In this document: positions 22,711 to 33,792 of the stretch, piece after piece
How positions within the stretch are numbered: the first letter of the stretch is position 1
How the letters are laid out: each line of letters starts with the position of its first letter
Assembly (NCBI GenBank): GCA_012932865.1
Contig: SAXG01000019.1
Coordinates: 248,001-312,000, forward strand
Direction of reading: 5' to 3'
DNA from: Amylostereum areolatum
Taxonomy: Eukaryota; Basidiomycota; Agaricomycetes; Russulales; Stereaceae
Length of the DNA: 64,000 bases
Translations under genes and position numbers: made by a program
Notes under the pieces: model-generated
The model's input: the letters and a program-made list of their open reading frames with translations, nothing else
Database searches by the model: none
Told to the model about the DNA's origin: nothing

Positions 22711-23170
22711 TCAACATTCACGACAGACGACGCCCGCTATCTCATGAGAAGCGTGGGCCCGGCGCCGAGCGAGTTGAAGATCCCAAGGTCCGGGATCGTT
22801 CCTTCGACCACGCTGTGGACAATGTGCTTGTGACGATGGATTCCAGAGGCGCAGAATCTCGTCCGTATGACGCCCTAGGTTGTCGTCCTCAAAGAACCCC
22901 ACGATGATCGCAGTGCAGAGGGGATGGTGCGTGTTGGAGACGACGCACGCTGACCTGACGCATTAGGGTTAGGGTTAGTCCAAGGAGCAAAAACACTGCA
23001 TGAATGCGCGCAAAATCGACAAATCGAGTCAGGGGAAGGGGGGTAGGACGAGAAGGATGCGCGTGGGTGTGACGGGGGCTAAGAATGGAGGCTATACCTG
23101 GACATGTCGGACGGTGGTGTTGTTGGGAGCGAAAAGCGGGATGCTGCAGCTGGCCGCGTTCGCAGGCACC
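22711..23170 (-). pseudogene. Decayed fragment of a BBE-like FAD-linked oxidase
   Basis: On the minus strand the peptide DNLGRHTDEILRLW aligns with [16 protein letters not shown] of the intact oxidase at 52110-54316. In the intact gene this follows SSGHD, whose His would carry FAD; here it is replaced by FFEDD. The DNA also matches: both copies share a downstream intron with TTAGGGTTAGGGTTAG, then GAGAAGGATG-GCGCG-GG, then a block reading TACCTGGAC-TGT-GGACGGTGGTG on +. The frame is broken throughout, and no N-terminal exon, GG-GxGSWG segment or BBE C-terminus is found nearby. It is a pseudogene remnant of a duplicated copy. Boundaries are approximate. Confidence 0.62.
22963..22978. repeat. 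Telomere-like TTAGGG motif in oxidase fragment
   Basis: TTAGGGTTAGGGTTAG, two and two-thirds units of the fungal telomere repeat. It sits at the same place as the intronic motif at 53721-53736 in the intact gene. Confidence 0.9.
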
Positions 23171-25322
23171 TCGACGGTTGCCCGTCAACCTCTTTTGTCC
23201 ATGGACTTTCTGTTCTTCTTCCCTAGGACTAAGCGTCAGGCAATATCGATGCGCATGCAGTCACGAATACGCACCTTGATAATAACTCCCCGCCTGCGGG
23301 CCCTCGTGGAGCACCTACACTCGTCAACCGCCCCCGGACTGTATCAGAGCATATCAATCCTAAAGATAGAACCCATCGGAATCTCTTGGTTGAGTTCAGC
23401 AGCGGTGAGAAGAAGGTCATAGGGTGTTAAGAGGAAAGGATGGAAGGATGGAAGGGTGTGTGATGAAGAAGGTATGCATTGAAAGCGGGAAGGAAAGGCA
23501 CGGGGTATACTATGGCATGATAGAATGACCGGTGACGACAGGAAGTGATATATGTGAATGTGAAGACGCACATGTGCTCTGCGAAGGACAGGCTCTCGGG
23601 AAAAGGATCCTATGACAAGATAAAGATAGAGAGGTCCGTTCCTGCCCGGGCAGCGGAACAAACGGAATGATACAGAAGTTTACAGCGCGACGCGACTTTA
23701 TAACGGACACGGTCATAAGTAGGCGAGGGTTGTTGTACGGCATCTTCACGGCGGAACATGTCGCCGATGAGGGAGAAGTTGAAGCCGATGTTGGCTTGCA
23801 TGTAATCCTAGTCTGTGGATGCACGCGTCTGGAGAGCAGTCAGCGACGACGCGCTCGACAGGATAAATCCCCAACATACCATAGGTCCTGGATACAGCAT
23901 CGGCGCGTGAAGTACCACGGCCTTCCCGGTCGCTGAAATCCCATCCATATTCTAAACGCATGGTACGAACATAACGTTGTTGAGATATATGTCGGATCTG
24001 GAAACGCTGTCTTGACAGAAGGACAACATTTGACGATCAATTGTTGGTTTATATCATTGACTTGAGCACACCGGGTAGATGCAGGGTATCAGGCCACCGA
24101 AACTGACGAGAAGCAACGCGATGTGAGCGAGGGAGCGCCAACGAGGTCGCATGGACGACGCACCATGGGGAGAAGTGACTATATGCGGCTTTCCACATGC
24201 CAGCAGGATAACTCTGTCGCCTGTGTCGTTTCATCGAATCAGGCCGCATTCGTCCTGGTAAGCAGAGGGAGACTTACGTAGCACGCTGCTCGCGAGAAAT
24301 TGCTCATACGCGTTGGGTGTCGAGCAGCCGTTTCGAAAAACGGCTACCGTGTGTCTGCCACCATCTACTCTCCATTCGGTCGGCGAAAGTGGCTTTCACT
24401 ATGGATTGCGTTCAGAGAGGAAGCGTGGTGCGGGCTTGACGCCAGCCACTGGAGGATGGTTCGCGCTTTGGCGAACGCGCTTGTGTGGTTATCCAAGCCG
24501 ATGAGAAGGAGAGGAAATGAGACGGGAAGGTGGAGTGGCATCGAGCGGGGTAGAGCGAAGGCAAAGGTGCATACCTGGAGAGCATATATACTGACAGCTT
24601 TCAGGTGTTGGAGTTTAGAGGGATAGCGTTCGGTATGTCGTCACAGCGGGCACGGTCTCAACGCTACGCAGTCACGAAACCGAGCATTAGCGCGTCTTGC
24701 CACGAGGGACAACAAAGAGAACGCACCTAGAGGATGGGCTGCAACCGCGTTCTGCTGGTCGATATTCCATGATCGACCGCGCCCTTGCAGGATGCCACCT
24801 CCTCCTTGAGAACCTCTACCCAGGTAGGTTCGTCGCGGTCGTCGGCCCGCATCTGCTCGCAATGAGTCGCATCCCTTTTCTGGACTCAACGAAATGTCCG
24901 ACGCGCAGACGATCTCGCAATCCTCCTGCTCTCATCATCACGGGGCCCCTCGCCCTCACCTTCAACCTCGTTCCACCCTTCTTCTCCACCCAATTCCTGT
25001 CAAAGGTCTGAAAATCCAAAACCCCCATGAGGCTTTGGCTGCAAGGAGCAGTGCTCTTTCAACACGCAGAAGCTGTCCGAATACATATTGAGCGCGACCG
25101 AGGATTGGGATGAAAGAAGCGATACACACCTATGCACCCTGTCCTACATCCATCACGACTGCATGTACCAGGTAGACAAGACGAGAAATCGTGCTGGACA
25201 TGAAGGTTGGAAGAGAGGAGTGACGAGTCCGCCGCCCGGCCGCCGCGTCCAGACTCCATTGACAACTCTCACTTGCACCACCTCCGGGCTCAAACAGAGC
25301 GCGCTGTCTCCCTCACAGCAAC
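23171..25322. other. 2.15-kb spacer between oxidase fragment and DUF6535 gene
   Basis: No gene is supported. On the minus strand a 32-codon frame (24055-24152) encodes a signal-peptide-like start, MRPRWRSLAHIALLLVSFGG, that runs into a stop. It might be a first exon or chance. A short motif, ACGCACCTAGAG, at about 24,721 recurs at about 55,081 in the matching spacer of the other block. Confidence 0.4.
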
Positions 25323-27843
25323 ATGGACCCGGGTATGTCTACCCTATGCTCTTGAAAGTGGAGGGAACCCTGATTCATCGTCGTAGGCCGTCCCCAGGAC
25401 TTTGACCAGAGTCGTCCACTGGCCGATGGCGCCCAAGGTTTAGGTATGCCGCCCCAGCAAGCATTTCTTTCTATCCACTCACTCGGTTGCGTGCGCCACA
25501 GACAAAACCTATAACGACCCCGCCGACCGATTTTGGGCGCTGTACCTCACAGATGCGGACAAAAAGGACCAGGAGATGACGGAGAACATGAAGGGCGACA
25601 CGGACGGCATCCTCATCTTCGTGCGTGTCTCACCGGGGCAGCTCTACGCACAGTGGGACTGACGCTTCGCCTCGTAGACAGGTCTCTTCGCCGCGACCGT
25701 CGCTGCCTTCATCATCGAATTCTACAAGACGCTCAACCCGAGCTCGGGGGACAGCGCCGTCACCCTGCTTTCCGGAATCTCGTCCCAGATCACGGCGGTG
25801 TCCAACGGAACTCAAGCGGGCCCTCCATCCTCGCCGAGATCGTTCCACGCGCCCACCTCCTCTGTCCGCATCAGCTCGCTCTGGTTCATCAGCCTGTTCC
25901 TCAGTGTATACGTCGCCCTCGCGTCGACGCTCGTGCAGCAATGGTGCCGTCGCTACCTCCGCGCCGCCCGCAGGCGAGGTCCGCCCCACAAACGCGGCCC
26001 CGTCCATGCCGTCGTCGCCGAGGGCATGAAGCGCTTCCACATCCAACACGTCGTCGAGATCATCATCGCCCTCCTCCACCTCTCCGTCTTCCTCTTCCTC
26101 GGCGGACTCTGGGATTTCCTCTTCATCGTCAACGCCAGCGTCGCCTACGCCGTCATCCCCTTCCTCGCCGTCGGCGGGCTCGCGTATTTCGGCCTGACCG
26201 TCGTTCCTTTCTTCTTTCCGTCCTCGCCGTACGACACGCCGCTCACCCACCTCGTCCGCATCTTCATCGCGTGCTTCTCCACCGCGCGCTGGGCGGTTTC
26301 GGTCCTCACGCAGTCCGTGGAAAGGCTCGGTGCGTCCTCGATCGCCGCATACACGTCCTCAAGAGAACCCTCGGACGACTTCCCGGATCACGAAGAGACG
26401 GTGCACAACCCCGCGCAGCTCATCTCCCGCCTCTACCGCACGCGGAAACACGTCCTGGAGGAGATCGCCGCGACGCCCTCGCAGGAGTACATGCACCACG
26501 CGCTCTACAACTCCCTCAAGGTCCTCGACGAGGAATGGGAGATCGAGGAGTTCCTCGTCGGCCTGCCCGGCTTCCTCGACAGCGTCTTCGTCGGGCACCA
26601 CAGACCCGATTTGGTGTTCAACCTGATCCAGCACCACGCCCTCGTCCCCTGCGCGTACGAGCTTCTCCTCACCTACTTCCCAGGACCCGGCCACACCCTC
26701 TCCTCCTCCTCGATCCCGGTGACGAAGCAGATCCGGCGGATCCAGGCCGTGCTAGGCACGTTGAGGATCATCCTCCTCCACGTCCCGAACATGTCCCCCG
26801 CGCGCCTCTGCACCCTCGCCGCTACGGACAACGACGTGCGCACGACGCACACCCTCGTCGAGATCGCCTCGATCGCGTCGTGGATTGTCGGGGCTCCCGG
26901 CGCAGATCCCTCCGTCGCCATCTGCGCCGCGAGCGCGCTCGCACGGCTGAGGAAGTCCGTGCTCGACAGCGTCTTCGCCCTCGACGCGGACAGCTCCACC
27001 CCCTACCTCTCACAACTCCTCGACAGTATCATCGTAGACAACTTCGGCCGCGCCAGCGATCGTACCTCCAACCTGACAAACGCGCACCCTCAGTGGACCC
27101 ACCCGAAAACGACGCCCGATGGCAGTCTACGGTGTACCGACGCAGCGACGGGTCACCGGGTGGGATACCTCAACGTCCTCAACGCCTACGTCCGCGCGAT
27201 GCGGCACATCCACGGCCAATCCAGCTACGTCTCCCAGAAGGACCTCGATCTCGGCCTCCAAACCATGCACGCGCTGGTCGACGCCTTCCGCGACGCGTAC
27301 CACGGCGAACGCGGGATAATGAGGCAGGATGCCGTGGATCAGTTTGCGGCGCTTTGGGCGGATGCTTCGCAGTCTCCAAACGGTGGGCTCACGGTCGAGC
27401 TTTTTGCGGAGATGCGGCAGGTCGCCGAGCTCGTTCTGCCGCTGGCGACGACTAGTGCCGTTGCCTCGCCCTCGTCGGCCAGCAACCCGCTTTCGGATTG
27501 CATGCCTTCGGAGGTGGGACGCGTCGCGCGGACGGATATCGCGGGGCACGGCGAGAACGAGGCTGCTAGCGCATCAAACGGACATGATGCCGCCGCCGAC
27601 GCGCACAGGACAGAGCGCGAGCGCGACGGGACCAGGACGTCGAACGCGTCTGTCTCTGCTTCGATCAACAATTTCAAGGCGGAGGTGTACCCACCAGCAA
27701 CGACTTATGGACACGTTCAGGCCCAGTCTTATGGACATGATCCTGATCCACACGCTGACGACGGCACCAAGTACCGGTACTTTAGCGATACAGAGGATCC
27801 GCTCGGAATACCAAGGGTCCGAGTCTCCTCGGCGCGAGCCTGA
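25323..27843 (+). CDS. DUF6535 membrane protein, intact copy
   Basis: Function unknown; DUF6535 proteins are multicopy in Agaricomycetes. The exon structure is clear: MDPG, RPQDFDQSRPLADGAQ, DKTYNDPADRFWALYLTDAD then KGDTDGILIF, and a long last exon starting TGLFAATVAAFIIEFYKTLN. The domain shows the family features in order: FW-x-Y, GDTDGILIF, first helix, LWFISLFLSVYVALASTLVQ, QWCRRYLRAARRRGPPHKRG, VVEIIIALLHLSVFLFLGGL, WDFLFIVNASVAYAVIPFLA, YFGLTVVPFFF and YDTPLTHLVR. At least four membrane helices lie in the first third. The soluble C-terminal part carries YNSLKVLDEEWEIEEFLVGL, PGFLDSVF and an ordered helical region, ending in a Ser/Asn-rich tail. Codon third positions are very C/G-rich compared with copy 2 at 55989. 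The large open frames on the other five frames are shadows of this bias. Confidence 0.85.
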
Positions 27844-29256
27844 AACTGGTACAATCGCGACGAACGTCGCAAGCAAGGGCCCGCGGGGCCTCCACTTGGA
27901 TGGAGACCCAAGGTCGATTGTTTTGGTGCGGTTCGTCCCCCTCGCGCATACTGACATTCTGCCATTCAGAGTGGAAACCCGACGACGGTGTGTCTTGGAG
28001 CTCAAAGAACTTTCGGGAAAGCCGAGACAGGCGGTGTCGTCCGTCGTGAATGTTGGACTGAGCGTCCAGCAAGGGATCTTCCGGTGTATTTCTTCTTTTG
28101 GACTCCGTGCCATGTCGTAGTTGAAATGTTGACGATGTCATATACTGAGACAAGATATACTGCGTCAGAAGTTACTGGCTCACTGCTGGACGAGCATGAT
28201 GCACGCACCACAAGGTCTTTTGATATTAACTGCCCGGATACCATCTAAAGCTAAGGCTCAGCTTCCCTCGACCTTCGCATTCAGCATCTGCGCAATCAAC
28301 GTCGAGAGCTCTTCCGTATATTAACTGTCATTGTCGAGGCCATCGGATTCGATGTCGTTCGATGGGGCTGCAGACTGCTGATGAATGTCTGAACTTGCAA
28401 GTTGCAGATGTGGAGACGATCCGACGTGGGATGATGCACCCAAAAGCGAACCGAAGCGAACCGCGAGCGCGAACCGGTTCGATACGAGAAAAATGAATAA
28501 GTATTGAATATTGAATGCTCGTGGTCGTCGTTTCCCCCCGTTCGACTTTGACTTTCTCTTCATCGACCTCGCGCGCAAATTGATTCAACGCATATATCCT
28601 TCGAATGTCTTCTCCCACCTTCCAATTGGCTACACACGGTATCCCGTTTTCACTCGAAGAGCCGTGAGAGGACACCGCCCACCACCTGGACTAGGCGCCA
28701 CGAGGAAGACCCACCCACGAGGTTTCCTCATCGCGGTCGCTCAGCATCACACGGCCTTGCCATGGAGATGGAGTGGATGAGGTTTTCACGGTAGTCCCTG
28801 GGACTTGAGTGGCGCAAGAAGCTCAATCGAGCAATGTGTGGTATGTGTCGAGCTCCTTGGGTCCCGGCGTCATGGAACTGACCTCAATCGCACAGCTGTT
28901 AGATCACAGATGCCGGAGGCTGGCCGTGGCGGGCCAATGAAAGGACCGTGTGCGCGCGCGCGAACGGTCCCCGCACTTCTCCCGCTCCGCTGGAGATGGC
29001 TCCTTTGGGGCTCTGGCATACAATTCGCGGTCGAGGGCGTGGGTGCGTCGATACGCCCTCCGGCGATTCAGTCGTTTGCTCGGGTTTCTCGCCCAAGGCC
29101 GCTCGTTCTATAAGAGCCAGGTCCATAACGCTCTCCGCGATACGATTCCCCCATTCAATGTGCGTAACGTGCGCTTCACATTTTCCAAAATTATCATTAA
29201 CACCAATCTTCAGTTCCGCAAGTGGGCCTCTGTCCAGAGCCGTCCATGCTTCAGCC
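27844..29256. other. Intergenic, 1.4 kb
   Basis: No gene is supported. The open frames 27988-28248 and 28328-28675 are short and without motifs. CTATAAG at about 29108-29114 may be the TATA element of the next gene. Confidence 0.5.
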
Positions 29257-30723
29257 ATGACGACGGAACGGCCCCAAGCTTCGTGCTACATCCACCGTCT
29301 TCCCCCCGAACTCCTCATCCAGATCTTCATCCACCACGAAACCCTCCCGCCAATCACAAATAGAGACCAGCCGACCTCCAAAGCACCCACCTGCGCCGCC
29401 CTCCTTCAAGTCTGCTCCCGCTGGCGCGCTGCGGCCGAAACTTGCTCCGACCTCTGGACGACCCTCCCCGTCGGCTGCCCGCACTGGACGAAGACCGCCC
29501 TCCGCCGCTCCTCCAATCGCCCGCTCGACCTGTGCACGACGGCGCACCCCATGGCCTGCCTCCGCCCCGGCCGCGCAGTGTTCCCCGCCACCATCGCGAC
29601 CGCTCGCCACGCGATCGCACACGCGATGGGCCGCATGCGCGCCATTGCGCTCGATCCCGCCACAGATCTGATCGCCGACCGAGCCCGCGCGCCCGCGCCC
29701 ACGGTGCTCGAAATCCTCGAGCTCCGCGCCGAGCCCCTCGCCTCTCATGCCCAGATCGCGACGGGAGCACAGGCCACGATCCGCAACGCCCTCGCGCTCC
29801 CGGACCCCCTGTTCCGCGGCCCTCTCCCCAAGTTGCGCGCGCTGTACCTCAAGAACGTCGACCTCGCGCGCTCGCCGACGCTCCTGTCCTCGCGGCTGAC
29901 GGCGCTCGGCCTCTGGGAAGCCCGCATCACGCCCGGCGGGAACATCGCGTCCTTGCTCTGCGCGCTGCGCGGGCTGCCGAACCTCGAGGACCTCCGTCTG
30001 ACCAGGACGGTGTCGTACGGCGCGGACACCGCCCGGGATCTGCTGCAGATCCCGCCCGTGGAGCTCCCTCGCCTGCGCACGCTCGTGCTCGAGGACCACG
30101 CGAAGCTCCTGTCCGGCCTGGTCAAGCGCATCGTCTACCCCCGGACCTGCAGCCTCGCCGTCCGCTTCGTGCGGGTCGAGCCCGTCGACGTGCCGACGAT
30201 CTACACGATCCTGACCACCGCCGTCCTGTCCGACGTCGACGCGAACGCGTCCTACCCCAGCCTCCGCCTGTGCCAGCGCACGTGCGATCTCCAGCCCGGC
30301 CTCTTCTCCTCCGAGTGCGAGATCGTGCGCTTCGTGGCCGACGCACCCCCGTCCCCCGCGCTCCCTCCCCGCGTCGAAATCGCGCTCGACTTTTTCGGAC
30401 ACCACGCGAGGACACCCAGCCTGCTCGCGCCCGTGTGCGACGCCCTGCCCGGTGTCCTCCGTCGCGCTCACCACCTCGCCGTGGATCATCGCGGGTTTCA
30501 GGAAGGCGCGATGTGGCTGCCGTTGCGGGTGTTCTCGCGTGTGCGAGAGGTCGAGGTGGTCGGGGAGGTGGAGGGGACGTTGAGGGAGGCGATGAGGGAG
30601 AAGAAAAGTTTGTTTCCCACGTTGGAACGGGTGGGGATCGCGGGCGAGGCGGGCGAGGGCGAGGGCGAGGGCGCGGGCGCGGTCTTGTGGTGTACGGTCG
30701 GAGAGTTTCGGGGGAGATCTTGA
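29257..30723 (+). CDS. F-box/LRR-like protein, intronless
   Basis: Predicted SCF ubiquitin-ligase adaptor of 488 residues. The start at 29257 (CAGCCATGACG) is chosen over upstream in-frame ATGs because the F-box begins at once: IHRLPPELLIQIFIHHETLP, then CAALLQVCSRWRAAAETCSD and LWTTLPVG. Leu-rich repeats follow (TVLEILELRAEP, PKLRALYLKNVDLA, RLTALGLWEARITP, NLEDLRLTRTVSYG, RLRTLVLEDHAKLLSGLVKR). The layout parallels the interrupted F-box gene at 11184-12768, including LRKLVLEDYAPNLPGFIR against LRTLVLEDHAKLLSGLVK. The long open frames on the opposite strand and in the other forward frames are effects of GC-rich codon use. Two more F-box-type genes follow on the same strand. Confidence 0.82.
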   Translation: MTTERPQASCYIHRLPPELLIQIFIHHETLPPITNRDQPTSKAPTCAALLQVCSRWRAAAETCSDLWTTLPVGCPHWTKTALRRSSNRPLDLCTTAHPMACLRPGRAVFPATIATARHAIAHAMGRMRAIALDPATDLIADRARAPAPTVLEILELRAEPLASHAQIATGAQATIRNALALPDPLFRGPLPKLRALYLKNVDLARSPTLLSSRLTALGLWEARITPGGNIASLLCALRGLPNLEDLRLTRTVSYGADTARDLLQIPPVELPRLRTLVLEDHAKLLSGLVKRIVYPRTCSLAVRFVRVEPVDVPTIYTILTTAVLSDVDANASYPSLRLCQRTCDLQPGLFSSECEIVRFVADAPPSPALPPRVEIALDFFGHHARTPSLLAPVCDALPGVLRRAHHLAVDHRGFQEGAMWLPLRVFSRVREVEVVGEVEGTLREAMREKKSLFPTLERVGIAGEAGEGEGEGAGAVLWCTVGEFRGRS

Positions 30724-30753
30724 GCAGGAGAATATGGGCACGTACGTCGTCTA

Positions 30754-30769
30754 GGGGGGGGGGGGGGGG
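30754..30769. repeat. Run of sixteen G
   Basis: Homopolymer just downstream (30 bp) of the stop of the F-box/LRR gene. The length may be unreliable in an assembly. Confidence 0.9.
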
Positions 30770-31573
30770 TCTCACGCGGATATTGTCCATGTCACCAGTG
30801 CATGCTTTTCCTCCTTCGCACGTACCGCACGACTTACCAATCCGGCGTCTTCAAAACTTGGAACCCCGCACGCGTCGATCATGCTCAAGCTTTGTCTTTT
30901 TTCTAACTTTCGCGGCCGGACTTTGCGAAAGCCTATCCATGGACCACAGGCTCTCCAACCTCACCTTTACTTAGAAGAGGACAGGCTCGGATTTGCACGG
31001 CGGCGGCGGCGGACGCGACGCCGGGCGTCTACCTTATTACTCAGCTCTGGGACGATCTCGCTCAAAGTAGTTTCCGAGGCAGTCCCACAGGCGTCCAAGT
31101 CACGCGCCGACGCACTTATGCATGCGTATGCGCGCCTCTCCCCGTCTCGCACCTTCCAGCGCGCACTCGATTATCTCGAGCCTCGCGGTGCCTATTCACA
31201 ACCTCGACCCCACGTCCCGCACACCTCGTTCCGCCCATTCCGCTCACTGATTGGGCCTATACACGGCCTCCTCCCTTCCCATGACCAAGCACGGCCGTCT
31301 GGCTGGACCTCGACGCGTCCGATACGCTCGCGGGGAAGCCTCGTCTCATAGGTATACACTGGCAGGGGCCGCGCTTGCGTCTGGTTCAAGGACGGAGAGG
31401 ACGGAGATGGGGCGGGGCTCGTGGACCCATCGCAAACCCCCGCGCGCGTGCACACTGCGGTGCCCTCCGAGCGCGGACACCCGTCGAGGATTTAAACGAT
31501 CGGTGTGAGATTCTCCTCGTCTTCCCCATCGACTCGAGAGTCAACGCATCACACTACAACACACACCCATCCA
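30770..31573. other. Intergenic, 0.8 kb
   Basis: Spacer between two co-oriented F-box genes. The frame 30881-31351 has no recognisable content. Confidence 0.5.
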
Positions 31574-33421
31574 ATGCTGTCGTCGCACAGTCTGCTCCTC
31601 GCGCTCCCGACCGAGCTCCTGCTCAAGATCCTGGACACCGTCGATTTGAACGCGCTGCTGGCGTGCCAGAAGGTGCGCCTCGTCCTCCGTCATCTCCGTG
31701 CGGGGGAGGGGGGGAGTGCCGTTATGCTGACGTCGTCTTTTTGTCTTCCTTCCCCCAGGTGTGCCGTAAGCTGTACGGCATGGTGCGCGACGCGTCCGAG
31801 CTCCAACACCGTCTGCTCCTCTGCGCGCGCGGCCTGCGCGATCGTCTTCCGGGGCAGGACGGATGCACGCCCGCGGAGCGTGCGGCGCGTGTGGACGAGA
31901 ACGCGCGCCGATGGCGGACCTTGACGTGCGCGCGGTCCGCGGTCGTCGCGGTGGAATGTCGCGCGAACACGGAGGTGCTGATGAGCGCGGGCGTGCTGGC
32001 GTTCCGGACGGGCGGGACGGTGACGCTCAGACGGTTGGCGTGCGAGCGGCTGGGGGTGGAAGGGAAGGAGACGTGGGCGGTTGAGGTGGATGTTCCCGAG
32101 GGATGGAAGGTGGCGGGGTGGGCGATGGATCCGGAGCAGGATTTGTTGGCGATGGTACGGTCGCGGTCCTTGTAAGCATTGCTTTGCCGTTTTTCCTTTG
32201 TCCGTGACATTGATCGTCCACCTCATCTTCTAGGGACCAAAGCGCATGTCTCGTCACCGTGGTGCGCCTGGCCTTGTCCACCGGCAAGCGACACCCTCTC
32301 GCCGATGGCGCCGGCGTGCTCGAAGGCCGTCTTGCGAAGGACCCCCATCCCGATTTCACGACCTCCATCAGCAACGACCACATCGCGGTCCTGTGCTCTG
32401 GCCTGTGGGGCCACGAAGACGAGCTTCGCGTCTGGAACTGGAAGACGGGCGCGACGGAACTGGTAAGACAAATCCTCCACTCGATGTCCACACCATCGAC
32501 CGTCGGCTGATCTCCCGCTCGCGCCCCAGGATCTCAAAGCAAAAGGCCTCGACGGCTTCGTCTTTCTCGACGACGCGCACGTCGTCGTCTCCCGCGCCCA
32601 CCAACCGACCAATAACGCCCCCCTCGCCCAATCGGCTCACCTCGCCATCCACGCCCTCAGGCTGGGTGACTCCGCCCGAGCCCCTCCCGTCCGTCTGGTC
32701 CTTCCAGCCGTCAGCTCCCTCGACGACACCAACGTCTCCCTCCGCATGGCGGCCTCGGCCTACGAGCCCGACGTTCCCGAGACGCGCGTCCTCGCGCTCG
32801 AGATGTCCCTCAAATGGCCCTCATTCGGCTCCGCGCGCCTCGTGCGCGTCCTCGTCGACCTCGCCCAAATCAAGCGATTCCTCGCCGGGCCTCGCGCCAC
32901 GGACGCAGACGACACCAACGCTGACTCGGAGGTGCCATGGGAGGACTGGGGCCCGGACGCCTCCCGCGTGCTCGCAGTCGAAGACGCATGGAGCGCGCAC
33001 TACGTCCGCACCGCCGTCGCGGGCGCACGCTGTGTGCTCCCGCTCTGGTCGCGCGGACGCGCGCTGAAGACGGTGGACACCCACCCCGCGCGCCTCCTCG
33101 CCGCGCGGGCAGCCAAGCCCACGGCGGAGCGGTGGGAGGTCGTGAGCACGGCGTCGACGGTCGGGATCCCGTGGACGAACTGCATCCCGGCGACGACGCG
33201 GCTGGCGTACGTGGAGACGGAGATCGCGACGCCGGCGCCGCTGGACAATTTGGATTTGGCGGGGACGGAGGTGTTGGTCGGGGAGGACCATTTGGTGGCT
33301 GTCCAGGTGCGATCTTTTTTTATCATTGCTTTTATTGCCTTGGGGAGGATGCTGATGGCGTCTTTTGCTGTCGTAGCGTCCTGGGACGGGCTGGATGCAC
33401 GTTCATGTATATGATTTCTGA
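31574..33421 (+). CDS. F-box domain protein with beta-rich C-terminal part
   Basis: Predicted ubiquitin-ligase adaptor. Exon 1 encodes LLALPTELLLKILDTVDLNA then LLACQK; after a short intron the F-box continues VCRKLYGMVRDASELQHRLL, LCARGLRDRLPG. The remaining exons give WKVAGWAMDPEQDLLAMV, SACLVTVVRLALSTGKRHPL, ISNDHIAVLCSGLWGHEDEL, RVWNWKTGATEL, GFVFLDDAHVVVSRAH and a long final region. These W- and D-spaced strands look like a WD-type beta-propeller platform (inference). The last intron (about 33308-33376) joins AVQ to RPGTGWMHVHVYDF and the stop at 33419-33421. All exon joins are in phase. It is the second of three F-box-type genes in a row. Confidence 0.75.
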
Positions 33422-33792
33422 TTGGGCTCTGCTTGTGGCTTTGGCCACGCTACTTACTTATTATACCCCACGATACCTGGAGGTCTGCATGCTCTGTTAA
33501 TGCATTAGAATGTTCCTTCCTATCCGAAGAAGCCTATCTTCAGGTCAGAATGTCCGAGCTATCCGTTTGCCATCCATGCGATAGAGGACTGTACTTCAAG
33601 CTTCAAACGGTGGCTGTACATACGCGCTTCAATGAAAGGCACGACGTTACCTTCAAGTCACCCCCAACCCTCCCGCCCATAACCACGCCCAACGGCTCTT
33701 CCCAAAGCCACACGGGACGACACATTTCGTAGGTCGATATACTCAACAGTAGGAATAAGGTTCGCTGTTGCCAGAGGTCCTGTGGCGGCGTT
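33422..33792. other. Intergenic, about 370 bp
   Basis: Contains a CTTCAAGCTTCAAA heptamer pair at 33594-33607, the motif also found at the transposon insertion site. No gene is seen. Confidence 0.6.

Noticed and set aside
22963..22978. Telomere or chromosome end at 23 kb
   Set aside because: Fewer than three TTAGGG units, internal, and in the same intron position as in the intact paralogue; not a telomere.
25533..27455. 640-codon open frame on + overlapping the DUF6535 gene
   Set aside because: Arg/Pro/His-rich translation typical of a shifted frame of a GC-rich gene; the DUF6535 frame has clear homology and splice structure.
29251..30741. 496-codon open frame on - opposite the F-box/LRR gene
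   Set aside because: Shadow of strong GC3 bias; the + frame shows the F-box and Leu repeats.
29442..30974. 510-codon open frame on + in another frame of the F-box/LRR gene
   Set aside because: Arg/Pro-rich shadow; no domain and no start context.
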